From contig JAJTWR010000431.1 of NCBI GenBank assembly GCA_021613335.1, positions 1,488,001 to 1,552,000 on the forward strand: 64,000 nt of DNA, written 5' to 3'. A model generated the notes under the pieces. It made no database searches. It had not been told where the DNA came from and was given only the letters and a program-made list of their open reading frames with translations. Origin of the DNA: Whitmania pigra (taxonomy: Eukaryota > Annelida > Clitellata > Hirudinida > Haemopidae). Below are positions 26,721-36,044 of the stretch, piece after piece (within the stretch, counting starts at the first letter, position 1; each line of letters starts with the position of its first letter). Both the position numbers and the translations under genes were made by a program.

Positions 26721-27615
26721 AAGTCGCGGTGAGGAGGACCCGGCCCTCGGGGGCGCCGAAGCCGCGAAGAGCGCCCGCGCCACCGACGAGCGCGAAGCTG
26801 ATGGCTTGCCGCGGGGTGACCGGCACCTTCACATGCAGCGAGAAGAGCGCTTCGAGAGAGCTCGTGTCGGCGGTGAAGCCGTTTATGAAGCTCGTGACGC
26901 CGTAGAGTTCGCCCAGAAGGAGCACCGTCGGGGAACCGCTGCGGCGCAGCCACACGCCGAGTCCAAGCCCGGAGAGGATCTCGGGGCCCTGCGGGCCGGG
27001 AGGGATTTCGGCGAGGGGCCGGATGTGTACGCCCACGTGTGCTGCGTAGGTGAGGCGCTGGTAGTCGCCAGCAAACAAGAGGCGCAGGGTGCCGCGGTAG
27101 GTGCCGTCGGTGATGAAGTGCTCGCGCTGACCTGCCGGAAAGAACAGCTGCGCGCTGCCGCCGACCCGCAGGGGGCCGCCGACCTCTCCGTAGAAGCGGT
27201 ACTCGACGCCGAGGCGAGTGTCGGAGAGCATGCCCGGGTGGCTCGACGGGTCGAAGCCCGGGGACTCCCACTGTTGGCCGCGGGCGGTGCCAGCGGTGCC
27301 GAGGCCAGCGAACGGCATGCGGAAGTCGAGCGAGAAGCGGGCGCGGCGGAAGTTCACCGCGCCGCCGATGTCGGCGGAGAAGAAGTCGGAGACGACGCGC
27401 AGGTTGTCGACGACGAGGAGCCCGCGGGTGTATTCGACGCTGAGGCGCGCCCCGAAGGAGAGCTCGTCGGTGATGTTCAAGCTGTCGTTCGCCACGAAAT
27501 CAGCGCCTGTCGGCGAGGGCGACAGACGGTCGGCGAGGAAGCCGCGCGCGGGCTCATCGGCCCGGCTTGAGCCGAGTGCCAGCGCAATGAGGAACACGAG
27601 CTTAGAACTCCGCAT
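26707..27615 (-). CDS. Outer-membrane beta-barrel protein
   Basis: 302 residues. The N-terminus from ATG 27615 is a short Sec signal (SSKLVFLIALALG, then about SRADEP). The rest alternates polar and hydrophobic residues with aromatic girdles, ends in F-T-G-K, and contains the barrel-like strands LGVEYRFYGE...GGSAQLFFPAGQREHF. These resemble the barrel half of myxobacterial OmpA-family proteins, but no OmpA peptidoglycan-binding domain follows. Its ATG overlaps the end of the OprB-like gene by 14 bases, so the two are co-translated. A transport or structural role is likely; the ligand is unknown. Confidence 0.68.
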   Translation of the reverse strand: MRSSKLVFLIALALGSSRADEPARGFLADRLSPSPTGADFVANDSLNITDELSFGARLSVEYTRGLLVVDNLRVVSDFFSADIGGAVNFRRARFSLDFRMPFAGLGTAGTARGQQWESPGFDPSSHPGMLSDTRLGVEYRFYGEVGGPLRVGGSAQLFFPAGQREHFITDGTYRGTLRLLFAGDYQRLTYAAHVGVHIRPLAEIPPGPQGPEILSGLGLGVWLRRSGSPTVLLLGELYGVTSFINGFTADTSSLEALFSLHVKVPVTPRQAISFALVGGAGALRGFGAPEGRVLLTATFTGK

Positions 27616-29086
27616 GGACCCGTAATCCCGGAATGTGCACTGGACCGGCCCGGTCTTTGTTGTAGCCGGGGTTCCAGATGAGTTGGTAGTCAAGCGACAC
27701 CCACAGCGCGCGCACGAAGTTCACGCTGTAGAACACTTCGAACACGCCTTCGGTGCCCGGGTTGAGGCGGCCATCGCCGATGAAGCCGTCGACGCCACCG
27801 GCGGCGAGGTAGCGGGCGTGGGCCTGCGAAATCCAGGAGAGCCCCACCGCGATGCCGGTGATGTCGAAGGGCCGCGTCCAGAGGGTGCCGCGCGCGGTCG
27901 CGCCGAAAGACACGCTCATGTCGGCGGCGTTGTAGGCGACAATCTCCGAGGCTCCGTCGGAGTACATGCCGCGCAGGAAGAGGCCGACGTCGGTGGCGAC
28001 GTACTGCTCCAGGTTGAGGCCGATGCCGAGTTTCACGTTGGTCTTGCGCACCCAGCAGACGTCGGGCGCCGTGGCGTTGGTGGAGCCAGCGGTGCCACCG
28101 CCCGGGCAGGCGGCGGCGTTTTTCGCCGGGTTCGCGCGGAAGGCGTCGACAGCATCGTCGAAGCGCCCGCTGAACACTTGGTTGCGGTAGCCGAGGAGGC
28201 GCACCGTGCCCGGCAGTCCCCGGATGGTGTGGGCGTGTTCAAGTTCCACCACCGTTCCGAAGCGCTCCCAGAACCGCAGGTCCAAGGAGAGCTCGTTCGG
28301 CACCTTGGGGTGTGCAAATTGTCCGACACGCACCGCCCAGGCATCCCACTGGAACTCAGCGGTGGCGCCGAGGGTGTAGCCACGCGCATCGGCGGGGAAG
28401 TCGAAGGACGAGTGCGACATGAAGGCCATGTTGAAGAAGGTCTGCCGGAGGTCGCCGACCACGTTGTTGTGGTCGAAGACGTCGAGCACCGACAAATTGC
28501 CGAAGGTGAGGACGAGCCGCCGAGGGCTCACGCGCTCGCCGAGCTGAAGCGGGTTCGAGTCGAAGAGGATGTCCTTGGAAGCGAAGTTAATCACCTGCCG
28601 CAAGAAGAGCCGCGAGCGGTAGAGCGCGGGGGTGAGGCTTCCGGATTTTTGGAGTTCGAAGAGCGGTATGACGCCGCTGAGTCCGGCGAGGCGCGAGAGC
28701 GGCCGCAAGGACACTACCTCCGGCGCGAAGTAGAAGCCCGCGCCGCGCCAGAGCTTGAGCCCAAAGTAGAGGGTGAAGGTGGCCGCATAGCCGCCTTCGA
28801 GTTCGTTGCTGAGGGAGTTCTTGGTGCCGTTGACGTTGCTGTAGAGAGCGGAGAAGGGCGACTTCAAAATCCCCATGAAGTTCAGTTGCCCGTAGAGGTT
28901 CCAACGCTCGTCTTCGAGGTTGTGGAGCCCGCGATCCGACAGATAATTCATGAAGTCCCAAGCGGTCGCCGAACGCGGGTTCAGCGGCGTCGTCTCCTGG
29001 GCGAAGCTCGCAGTGGCCGCGAAGGTGAGCACCGCGAGCACTCGGAGCAGCCGATACGAACCGCCGTTGGAGTGTCGAGACTTCAT
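27602..29086 (-). CDS. Carbohydrate-selective porin, OprB family-like
   Basis: 494 residues with a signal peptide ending A-S-F-A before Q-E. The mature part shows OprB features: W-NLYGQLN-F near residue 62, the polar S-F-x-A-x-YSN-V-NGT-K-N segment, T-LYFG-x-LWRGA-x-x-x-x-PE, ALYR-x-R-x-FLRQ-x-x-N near residue 160, and a terminal aromatic strand with V-H-AEF. This family forms outer-membrane channels for sugars. A Cys-containing loop (about residues 328-345) is extra. It is the first gene of a two-gene outer-membrane unit, divergent from panD. Confidence 0.78.
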   Translation of the reverse strand: MKSRHSNGGSYRLLRVLAVLTFAATASFAQETTPLNPRSATAWDFMNYLSDRGLHNLEDERWNLYGQLNFMGILKSPFSALYSNVNGTKNSLSNELEGGYAATFTLYFGLKLWRGAGFYFAPEVVSLRPLSRLAGLSGVIPLFELQKSGSLTPALYRSRLFLRQVINFASKDILFDSNPLQLGERVSPRRLVLTFGNLSVLDVFDHNNVVGDLRQTFFNMAFMSHSSFDFPADARGYTLGATAEFQWDAWAVRVGQFAHPKVPNELSLDLRFWERFGTVVELEHAHTIRGLPGTVRLLGYRNQVFSGRFDDAVDAFRANPAKNAAACPGGGTAGSTNATAPDVCWVRKTNVKLGIGLNLEQYVATDVGLFLRGMYSDGASEIVAYNAADMSVSFGATARGTLWTRPFDITGIAVGLSWISQAHARYLAAGGVDGFIGDGRLNPGTEGVFEVFYSVNFVRALWVSLDYQLIWNPGYNKDRAGPVHIPGLRVHAEF

Positions 29087-29322
29087 GGCTATCGAGTTTG
29101 CCCCGTACCGACGACCGTGTGACGTTGGCTAGGGGAGCAGTGCATGGGGAGAAGGCGGAGCAACTATACAACTGATTCGCATTGTCAATAGAAGGAGCGG
29201 GTCAGGAATTGGACTGTCTAGGGACCGACTGTGCGGGCAGGTGGCCTTGTCGAGAAGGTGCGCTGCTGTTACATGTCCCGCTCTTTGCAGACGGATAGGC
29301 CATACTCACGAAGGCGAATTCT

Positions 29323-29760
29323 TTGAAGACACTGAGAAAACTACTCCTAGGGAAGCTCCACCGAGCCACTGTGACCCGTGCGGACCTCGACTACATGGGC
29401 TCGGTGAGCATCGACACCGACCTCGTGGAGGCGGCGGGCTTTCTTGCGAATGAAAAAGTCGACATCTACAACATCACCAACGGCTCTCGCCTCGCCACCT
29501 ACGTGATTCCGGCGCCCCGAGGCTCGAAGGAAATCGGCATCAACGGCGCTGCGGCGCACCTCGTGAACAAGGGTGATTTGGTCATCATCGCGGCTTATGG
29601 CTGGATGCGCGAGAAGGCCGCCCGGGAGCACCGCCCGCGCATTGTCCTCCTCGGCGAGGGCAACGTGCCGCTCCAAGTGTCCAACGTCGAAGAGGCTGCC
29701 CCACCTCCATCCCACCGCAAGCGCAAAAAGCGCTCTAAGCGGCGGCGTTCCGACGAGTGA
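29323..29760 (+). CDS. panD: Aspartate 1-decarboxylase PanD
   Basis: Makes beta-alanine from aspartate for pantothenate synthesis. Translation begins at TTG 29323. The [17 protein letters not shown] segment places the self-cleavage site at G26-S27, where Ser becomes the pyruvoyl group. [45 protein letters not shown] completes the fold. The last about 16 residues ([12 protein letters not shown]) form an unusual strongly basic tail. The stop overlaps the GTG of the next gene by four bases. Confidence 0.93.
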   Translation: MKTLRKLLLGKLHRATVTRADLDYMGSVSIDTDLVEAAGFLANEKVDIYNITNGSRLATYVIPAPRGSKEIGINGAAAHLVNKGDLVIIAAYGWMREKAAREHRPRIVLLGEGNVPLQVSNVEEAAPPPSHRKRKKRSKRRRSDE

Positions 29761-30533
29761 TCAACGTTACCCTCGCATGCGGTCGAGGGATGCTGGAAGC
29801 TCCAGAGGCCTTGCTTCTGGCGAGCGCTCCCCGTGTAGATTGGCATCCGTTTGTGCGGGCAAAGCTCGATTCGCGCTTCGTCGTCAGCGAACTTCAAGGC
29901 CCCGGCGCACCGCTCGCAGGTCCGCTTGGCGAGGCCGCTTACCAGTACCAACCGGGCCGACTGTCCGTCGGCAACTTGAAGGGCCCCGGCGCGGCAGAGC
30001 TGGTGCTGCGCGTCGCCTACCACTTGGCCATCCGCGAGCAGGGCGGTTCGCTCATCCACGCCGCCGGCGTGGCCGCCCCGGAACACGGCCCGGCGCTTGT
30101 GGCCTCCGGCGTTTCCGGCGCGGGCAAGTCTACCCTCGCGCGCCTCGCTGCCCAGGCAGGCCTCGAAGTGCTGAGCGACGAAATCCTAGCGCTCTTCCCC
30201 GACGGCACGGTGACTGGCACACCGTTTCGCTCCGACCTCGACAACCGCGCAAACGCGATGCCCCGGCGCGCTCGCTACTTCGCGGCACTCGCGAAAGGTT
30301 CGCAAGAAGCGCTCGAACCGCTTTCGGTGATGGATGCGAGCGCGCTCGCCTTAAGCCAGCGATTTGAGGTGCCGGAGCTAACGGTGCCGGATGCGCGACC
30401 GCGCTTGCTCGGGTTCCTAGACTCGGTGGAGTTGCGACGGCTCACTTTCCGGAAAGACGTGGAGGCGGGCCGCTTTGTGGCCGCCGCGTTGAGCCCCACC
30501 GCTGCCTTGAGCGCGGCCGCAGCAGCGAAATAG
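29757..30533 (+). CDS. HPr kinase C-terminal-domain-like P-loop protein
   Basis: 258 residues, starting at a GTG that overlaps the panD stop (GTGA). An N-terminal region of about 80 residues has no motif I recognise. The C-terminal half shows an HPr-kinase/PEP-carboxykinase-like core: SLIHAAGVA, Walker [10 protein letters not shown] (about residue 118), then LSDE-x-x-x-L (Walker B-like) and GTPFRSD. The full HprK/P catalytic set, notably the second HxxG/DD region, is not evident. Related stand-alone proteins act with PqqD-type or lasso-peptide systems, but no such partner is nearby. Target and reaction are unknown. Confidence 0.65.
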   Translation: MINVTLACGRGMLEAPEALLLASAPRVDWHPFVRAKLDSRFVVSELQGPGAPLAGPLGEAAYQYQPGRLSVGNLKGPGAAELVLRVAYHLAIREQGGSLIHAAGVAAPEHGPALVASGVSGAGKSTLARLAAQAGLEVLSDEILALFPDGTVTGTPFRSDLDNRANAMPRRARYFAALAKGSQEALEPLSVMDASALALSQRFEVPELTVPDARPRLLGFLDSVELRRLTFRKDVEAGRFVAAALSPTAALSAAAAAK

Positions 30534-30545
30534 CAGCTACTCCAT

Positions 30546-31898
30546 TCAGTAGAACAGGATGATGATGCCGGAGCCGCCGTTGCCGCCGTTGCCGGCGTCT
30601 TGCTGGAAACTCTGGAAAGCGCCGCCGCCACCGCCGCTGCCGGTATTGGCCTTCGCCGACTCGCCATCGGCAAAGGAATAGGGGGAGGTCGTAGAGCCAC
30701 CAGCGACACCGCCGAGTGGATAGTTATTGTAGGATTCGCCACCACCGCCGCCGCCGGCGTAAGCGGCTGGATCATTATCCACGGCGCAGATTGGAGTCGC
30801 GGTGAGCTGCAGGTCGCTCGCGAATCCGCCGGGGAAGCGATTGGCGCCGTAGCCATTTTTGTCCAAGGGTGACATGTCGCATTTGTTCGACTGGCAGGGG
30901 ACCCTGCTGGCCGTCGAGTCCGGTGGACAGTAGCGGCCACCGTAGGCACCGCCTAAGGCACCACCACTCCCGGCTTCGTTGTTTGAGACAGCACTGGCGC
31001 CGGCGTGGCCGGGGGCGCCGCCGAGGACTTTGGCCACGAATTTCCCCGAGGAGATTTCCATGATGGTGGTCGGACTGCCCTGAGCTGCTTCCGCTCCAAT
31101 TGCTCCACCAGGTCCACCCAAACCGACAGTCAGTCGATATTTCTGCGCAGTGACCGGGAAGCGCAGTTTGCGCAAGTAGCCACCGGCACCGCCGCCTCCG
31201 CCCGAGTTCGTTCCGCCAGCGCCGCCGCCACCGCCACCGCCGAGGAGATAGGCGTCTACCCAAGCGAGGTCTTCGGGAGGTGTCCAGTCGAGGCTGCTCT
31301 TGTATTCGTGGCGCGTCGGCGCGGCGACGGTGAAGGCCGCTTCCAGTGGCTGGGAGTCAAAGTTCGGCCCGCAAGACCAAGAGATTGTGCCGGTGCCTGC
31401 GTCGAGAGCAGCGATGGTGTAACTGCCGCCGCCGCCGTCCACGGTGTCGGCGGTCACCGAGACCAGGGCCGAGTTGAAGGTGGGCGTGAGCGAGGCCGCG
31501 CAGTCCGCAGACGTCTTCACGTGAGCAGTGAGCTGCGAGTGCCCGGCGGAGAGCGCGGTGAGTCGCTTGGTCACAGTCGCGGGCTCCAGGGTGAGCGTCA
31601 CCTTCGGCTTCGGGGGAATGGGCTTGGTGCAGCCGAGGTCGGCCACGCTGCCGTCCCAGGAGCCGTTGGGGTCGCATCCGGCGTCGAACCAATTCGGAAA
31701 GCGATCGTCCGGCGGCTGCACACACGCGCCGCGGCCGCTGAAGCTCTCCACCACTTTCGGCGCGAGGCTGCACACGCGTTGCGGTGGGCAATCCGAATTT
31801 TTAGCGCAAGGTTTGTATCCCCAGTCACAACCAGCGAGTGCTGCGGCGCAGGCGAGGGGAAAATAAACCGATGAAGGATAAAGTGTGCGTAAGTTCAT
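30546..31898 (-). CDS. Glycine-rich-domain lipoprotein, likely surface exposed
   Basis: 450 residues from ATG 31898. A type II signal ends in the lipobox L-A-G-Cys. A Cys-containing segment (C-A-K-N-S-D-CPP-x-x-VC) recalls the short C-x-x-DxDC/CP patterns of myxobacterial lipoproteins. A region rich in Val and Thr (an Ig-like or cadherin-like module) precedes a glycine-rich domain: aromatic and DAYLLGGGGGGG, GGGGAGGYLRK, a central YRLTVGLGGPGG, and the closing G-GGSGI-I-I-x-Y motif. This glycine-rich ending is known from phage tail-fibre and adhesin-like proteins, so adhesion or appendage function is possible. Confidence 0.7.
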   Translation of the reverse strand: MNLRTLYPSSVYFPLACAAALAGCDWGYKPCAKNSDCPPQRVCSLAPKVVESFSGRGACVQPPDDRFPNWFDAGCDPNGSWDGSVADLGCTKPIPPKPKVTLTLEPATVTKRLTALSAGHSQLTAHVKTSADCAASLTPTFNSALVSVTADTVDGGGGSYTIAALDAGTGTISWSCGPNFDSQPLEAAFTVAAPTRHEYKSSLDWTPPEDLAWVDAYLLGGGGGGGAGGTNSGGGGGAGGYLRKLRFPVTAQKYRLTVGLGGPGGAIGAEAAQGSPTTIMEISSGKFVAKVLGGAPGHAGASAVSNNEAGSGGALGGAYGGRYCPPDSTASRVPCQSNKCDMSPLDKNGYGANRFPGGFASDLQLTATPICAVDNDPAAYAGGGGGGESYNNYPLGGVAGGSTTSPYSFADGESAKANTGSGGGGGAFQSFQQDAGNGGNGGSGIIILFY

Positions 31899-32009
31899 GT
31901 CGCTCGAAGGGCAAGTTTCAACGTCATAGTTCGCCAATCGCAGCGATACAATCCACTGTAACTATCGAGGATGCTAGTGTTTTTTCAGTGTACTGGGAAA
32001 TCGGGCTAT

Positions 32010-33434
32010 TTATGATGGTTGTAAACCGCTGGATTCCGCCTCCTGCTGCAGAATTTTCCACAGTTGATCAACATCTGCGAGTTCGGTGCTCTCGCTCCCA
32101 AAGGAAGCGCGGATGAGGCGCATTCCTTGCACCTCGGCACTCGTGAGGTAGGCGGCGCCGGACTCGTTGATGGCATCGCAGATGCGCTGGTTGCGGCGAT
32201 TGAGCTCGTTGAGTGAAAGACCGGGAAGCGCGTAGCGGAAGCACACCGTCTGGAATGGCACCGGTGCCAAGACTTCCCAGGGCGGGCTCGCCCGCAGCAC
32301 GCTCGCGAAACGCTGCGCGTAGTCGAGGTCGCGGCGCAGCCGGTCCTGCAGGGCCGCGACGCCTTGCTCCTTCAAGAGGAACCAGAGCTTGAGCGCCCGG
32401 AAGCGTCGGCCGAGCGGGATGCCCCAGTCGCGGTAATTCGTCACCAGCTCGTCTTCGGCGGTGGCGAGGTAGCTTGGGTTTGTGGACATGGTGCGCAGGA
32501 GCGTCGCCTTGTCGCGCACGTAGTAGGCGGAGAAGTCAAAGCCGGTGCCGAGCCACTTGTGCGGATTGAATACGAAGGAGTCCGCCTGTTCGAGCCCGTC
32601 GAAGTACTTGCGGCACTCCGGGAGCATGAGCGCGGTACCGGCCATCGCCGCGTCCACATGGAGCCACAGGCCGTGGCGCTGCGCGCGGGTCACCAGCTCC
32701 GCGAGCGGGTCGACGGCGGTGGTGGCGGTCGTTCCGATGGAGGCGATGAGCGCGCAAGGGGTGAAGCCGTTCGCTCGATCTTCCTCTAGGGCCCGGTCGA
32801 GGGCGGTGAGGTCCATCGCGTAGGTGTGGTCGGTGCGCAGGAGCCGAATGCGCGCGGTGCCGAAGCCCGCGAGGCGGGCGGCTTTCGTCACCGAGGAGTG
32901 CGCCTCGACCGAAGTGTACACGGTGAGCGGAGTGCGGGCGATGCCGTCGCGCTCTTGCGCGAAGTTGGTGGTGCGCTCGCGCGCGCAGAGCAGCGCCACC
33001 AGCGTGGAGGAGGAGGCCGTATCTTGAATGACGCCCCGGAAAGCTTCCGGCAGACCGATGAGCTGCCGCAGCCAATCGAGCACATGTTCTTCGAGTTCGG
33101 TCGCGGCTGGGCTCGTCTGCCAGCTCATCGCTTGGGCACCGAGCCCCGAGGAGATGAGGTCGGCCAGCACCGAGGAGAACGACGTGTTCGACGGAAAGTA
33201 GGCAAAGAACCGGGGATGGTTCCAGTGGGTGATGCCCGGGAGTATCAGCTCGTCGAGCTCCAGGAGGATGCGCGAGAGCCCTTCCGGAAGCGTCGGCGGC
33301 TGCATCGGGAGCTTGCTGCGCAGCTCGCCGGGCTGAACATTCGCCTTCACCGGGAGGTCGCGAATGCGCTCGCGGTAGTCGGCGACCCAGTCGATGAGCG
33401 TGTGCCCGAGCATTCGAAACTCATCGGGAGTCAT
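32010..33434 (-). CDS. Group II PLP-dependent aromatic-amino-acid/DOPA decarboxylase-like enzyme
   Basis: 474 residues. The N-terminal swap segment ends in P-G-I-T-H-WNHPRFFAYFP. The cofactor site includes T-S-x-AAT-ELE, the substrate-pocket H of VEAHSSV-KAARL, LHVDAAMAG, and the Schiff-base Lys in SFVFNPHKWLGT. This is the type II decarboxylase family that acts on DOPA, tryptophan, tyrosine, histidine and sometimes glutamate. The substrate is not resolvable by eye; length and motif wording favour the aromatic branch. It may also be an aldehyde synthase, as some members are. Confidence 0.85.
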   Translation of the reverse strand: MTPDEFRMLGHTLIDWVADYRERIRDLPVKANVQPGELRSKLPMQPPTLPEGLSRILLELDELILPGITHWNHPRFFAYFPSNTSFSSVLADLISSGLGAQAMSWQTSPAATELEEHVLDWLRQLIGLPEAFRGVIQDTASSSTLVALLCARERTTNFAQERDGIARTPLTVYTSVEAHSSVTKAARLAGFGTARIRLLRTDHTYAMDLTALDRALEEDRANGFTPCALIASIGTTATTAVDPLAELVTRAQRHGLWLHVDAAMAGTALMLPECRKYFDGLEQADSFVFNPHKWLGTGFDFSAYYVRDKATLLRTMSTNPSYLATAEDELVTNYRDWGIPLGRRFRALKLWFLLKEQGVAALQDRLRRDLDYAQRFASVLRASPPWEVLAPVPFQTVCFRYALPGLSLNELNRRNQRICDAINESGAAYLTSAEVQGMRLIRASFGSESTELADVDQLWKILQQEAESSGLQPS

Positions 33435-33558
33435 ACACTAGATATATACGCCTTCTTTGAAGGCTGTCGCTGTGGGTATCCTGGATACGCCGGGTCTTGA
33501 TTTCGTCTCCCCGTCGCTTTCTTGCACTTGCTCGGGAGCGCGGGCTATTCACCCTCGC

Positions 33559-34695
33559 ATGGAGCGCTCCGGGCTCGCCAAAAGTCGATTCGTCATCGTG
33601 AAAATCGGCACTGCCTCGCTCTCCGATGCTGCCGGGCACTTCGACCAAGAAAACTGCGCGCGCCTCGCGGAAGAATTGGTGGGTGTGTCGCAGCAGCGAA
33701 AGCTCATCGTCGTGACCTCCGGCGCGGTCGCTCTCGGCGGCGAGCGCCTCGGCATCGTCCGCGACCCGCTGCACCCCTGGGACATCGCCACCAAGCAGGC
33801 CTGCGCCGCCGTGGGCCAGCCGCACCTGATGACCGCTTGGTCCAATGCGTTTGCGCACTCCGGGCGGATCTGCGCGCAGGTGCTCCTCACCGCCCAAGAC
33901 CTCGACACGAGAAAGAGCTTCCTCGCCGCTCGGCGCACCTTCGAGAAGCTGCTGGAGGCGGGTGTGGTGCCGCTCGTGAACGAGAACGACACGGTGGCGG
34001 TGGAAGAAATCAAACTCTCCGACAACGATGCGCTCACGGCCCTTGTGGCCGCCTGTGTGCAGCCGGACTTGGTGGTGTTCATGAGCGACGTGGAGGGCCT
34101 GTTCGACCGCGACCCGCGCAAGCCCGGCGCCACGCTCATCCGTTGGGTCGAGAAGTGGACCCCGGAGCTCGCGCGGGTCGCTGGCGGCGCGGGCACCATC
34201 GGCGCGAGCGGCGGCATGGCCACCAAGCTCGCCGCGGCGAAGCGGCTCTCCAGCTTCGGAATTCCCACCGCGCTCATCCCGAGCCGTCGGCCCGGGGCGC
34301 TCGCCGCGCTCTTTGCGGGCGAAGAGATGGGCACGGTGTTCGCCCCGGCGTTGAAAGGCGCCCACGGCCGCGACCGGTGGCTGTCTTCCGCCGCCCGCGC
34401 GCGTGGCACGCTGGTGGTCGATGCGGGGGCCGTGTCCGCCATCCGAAACAACGGCAAGAGCCTTCTCCCCCGAGGCATCATTCGGGTGGAGGGCAACTTC
34501 GGTGTCGCTGACCCGGTGAACATCGCGAGCGACGACGGCACTGTGTTCGCCCGTGGGCTCACCGCCTACGAGGCGGCCCACGTACAGCGCATCGCGGGTG
34601 TTCGCTCCGACGAAATTCAGGCGCGGCTAGGGTTCAAGTATAGTGACGAAGTTGTACACCGCAGCGACATGGTGCTTCTGGAGCGCGATTCATGA
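33559..34695 (+). CDS. proB: Glutamate 5-kinase with C-terminal PUA domain
   Basis: First step of proline synthesis. About 378 residues from ATG 33559: VVKIGTASL-S, VTSGAVALG, KQA-CAAVGQP-LM, Q-V-LLT-x-D-L, LV-NENDTVAVEEI-K-L-SDND-L-A-LVA, LMSDVEGLF-type (here F-M-SDVEGLF-D-RDP), and the GT-GASGGMATKL-AAAK block. The last about 100 residues form a PUA domain (L-V-V-D-x-GA-x-x-A-x-x-x-x-GKSLLP-G-I...G-x-F). An in-frame start at 33457 is possible but gives a poor leader. It is followed by proA and proC. Confidence 0.95.
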   Translation: MERSGLAKSRFVIVKIGTASLSDAAGHFDQENCARLAEELVGVSQQRKLIVVTSGAVALGGERLGIVRDPLHPWDIATKQACAAVGQPHLMTAWSNAFAHSGRICAQVLLTAQDLDTRKSFLAARRTFEKLLEAGVVPLVNENDTVAVEEIKLSDNDALTALVAACVQPDLVVFMSDVEGLFDRDPRKPGATLIRWVEKWTPELARVAGGAGTIGASGGMATKLAAAKRLSSFGIPTALIPSRRPGALAALFAGEEMGTVFAPALKGAHGRDRWLSSAARARGTLVVDAGAVSAIRNNGKSLLPRGIIRVEGNFGVADPVNIASDDGTVFARGLTAYEAAHVQRIAGVRSDEIQARLGFKYSDEVVHRSDMVLLERDS

Positions 34696-34741
34696 GCAGC
34701 GACGACAGTAGATTGGCCCCGCTGCGGCCGAGGAGGATGGA

Positions 34742-36028
34742 TTGACAGACGCAGCGAAGAAGGCCCAGCTCTTGGCGGCGGAGGCGCGTACTGCATCGCG
34801 TGCTATCGCCAAGGCGACGACAGAGGCAAAAAACGGCGCGCTCTTGGACTTGGCCAAACGGCTGCGTGCGCAGCGCGACCACATCGCCGCAGAGAACGCG
34901 AAAGACGTCGCCGCGGCCGAGAAGACGGGCATGACCAAGGCGCTCCTCGACCGCCTGCGCTTAGGTCCGGACCGCATCGAAGTACTCGCGGCGACTGTCG
35001 AAGAGGTCGCAGGGCTGCCGGATCCGGTCGGCGAGCGGGTGGACCGCGGCAAGCGCCCCGACGGCGTGCGTTTGGCGCAGATGCGCATTCCGCTCGGCGT
35101 CGTGCTGATTATTCACGAAGCGCGGCCGGGGGTGTTGATTGAAGCGAGCGCGCTCTGCATCAAGAGCGGCAACGCGGTCATTCTCAAGCCGGGCCGCGAA
35201 TGTGCGTTCACCGTTGCGGCGCTCATGGCCGAAGTGACCGCTGCCCTCGACAGCGCTTGGTTGCCGCGTACGGTGGCGCAACTCGTGCCGGGGCTCGACC
35301 GGGATATTACCTTTGCGCTCCTGGAGAGCGAAGGGTCGGTGGACCTCGCCATTCCGCGCGGCGGTGAAAGCCTCGTGCGGGCGGTGGCCGAGCGCGCGCG
35401 GGTGCCGGTGTTGAAGCACTACAAGGGGGTCTGCCACCTCTACATCGACGAAGGCGCTGACGCGGCCACTGCCGTCGCCGTGGCCGTCGACGGCAAGGTG
35501 TCTCGCCCGAGCGTGTGCAACGCGCTGGAGTGCATCCTGGTGGATCAGCGCGCTTCCCGCACGCTGCTGCCGCTCGTGGCGAAGGCGCTCGTCGACGAGG
35601 GGGTGGAGCTGCGCTGTGACGAAGCCTCGCTCACGATTCTCCGCGCCGCTGGCATCGAAGCTCGCGCCGCAACGCATGAGGACTTTGGCAAAGAATTTCT
35701 CGACCTCGTCGTCGCAGTGGCGGTGGTCATTGGCATCGACGACGCTATCGCCCACGTCGAGCAATACGGCACCGAGCACACCGAGGTCATCGTCACCCAG
35801 AACGAGGCGCACGCGCAGCGCTGGGTGCGGGAGGTGAGCGCGAGCGCCGTGGTGGTGAATACGTCGAGCCGCTTCAACGACGGCAGCCAACTCGGCCTCG
35901 GAACCGAAATCGGCATCTCCACGAGTAAGCTGCATGCCTTCGGGCCGATGGGGCTGCGCGAGCTCACCACGCTCAAGTGGGTAGTCGAGGGGGCAGGACA
36001 AGTGCGGCATCCACGCACCAAGGCGTGA
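34742..36028 (+). CDS. proA: Gamma-glutamyl phosphate reductase
   Basis: 428 residues from TTG 34742, which has a strong GAGGAGGAT site; the ATG just upstream (34738) runs straight into TGA. Family blocks: A-ENAKDV-x-A, LDRL-R-L-x-x-x-R-I, R-IP-LGV-x-x-I-x-EARPGV-I-A-LC-I-KSGNAVILK-G, and the catalytic-Cys region SVCNALE-x-x-LV (VCNA). It converts glutamyl phosphate to the semialdehyde. It lies between proB and proC on one transcript. Confidence 0.96.
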   Translation: MTDAAKKAQLLAAEARTASRAIAKATTEAKNGALLDLAKRLRAQRDHIAAENAKDVAAAEKTGMTKALLDRLRLGPDRIEVLAATVEEVAGLPDPVGERVDRGKRPDGVRLAQMRIPLGVVLIIHEARPGVLIEASALCIKSGNAVILKPGRECAFTVAALMAEVTAALDSAWLPRTVAQLVPGLDRDITFALLESEGSVDLAIPRGGESLVRAVAERARVPVLKHYKGVCHLYIDEGADAATAVAVAVDGKVSRPSVCNALECILVDQRASRTLLPLVAKALVDEGVELRCDEASLTILRAAGIEARAATHEDFGKEFLDLVVAVAVVIGIDDAIAHVEQYGTEHTEVIVTQNEAHAQRWVREVSASAVVVNTSSRFNDGSQLGLGTEIGISTSKLHAFGPMGLRELTTLKWVVEGAGQVRHPRTKA

Positions 36029-36044
36029 TAGGTCTGACTGCACT

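Noticed and set aside
29163..29188. TTGACA and TATAGT hexamers (minus strand) as a sigma-70 promoter of the porin unit
   Set aside because: The spacer is 14 bases, outside the workable 15-20 range.
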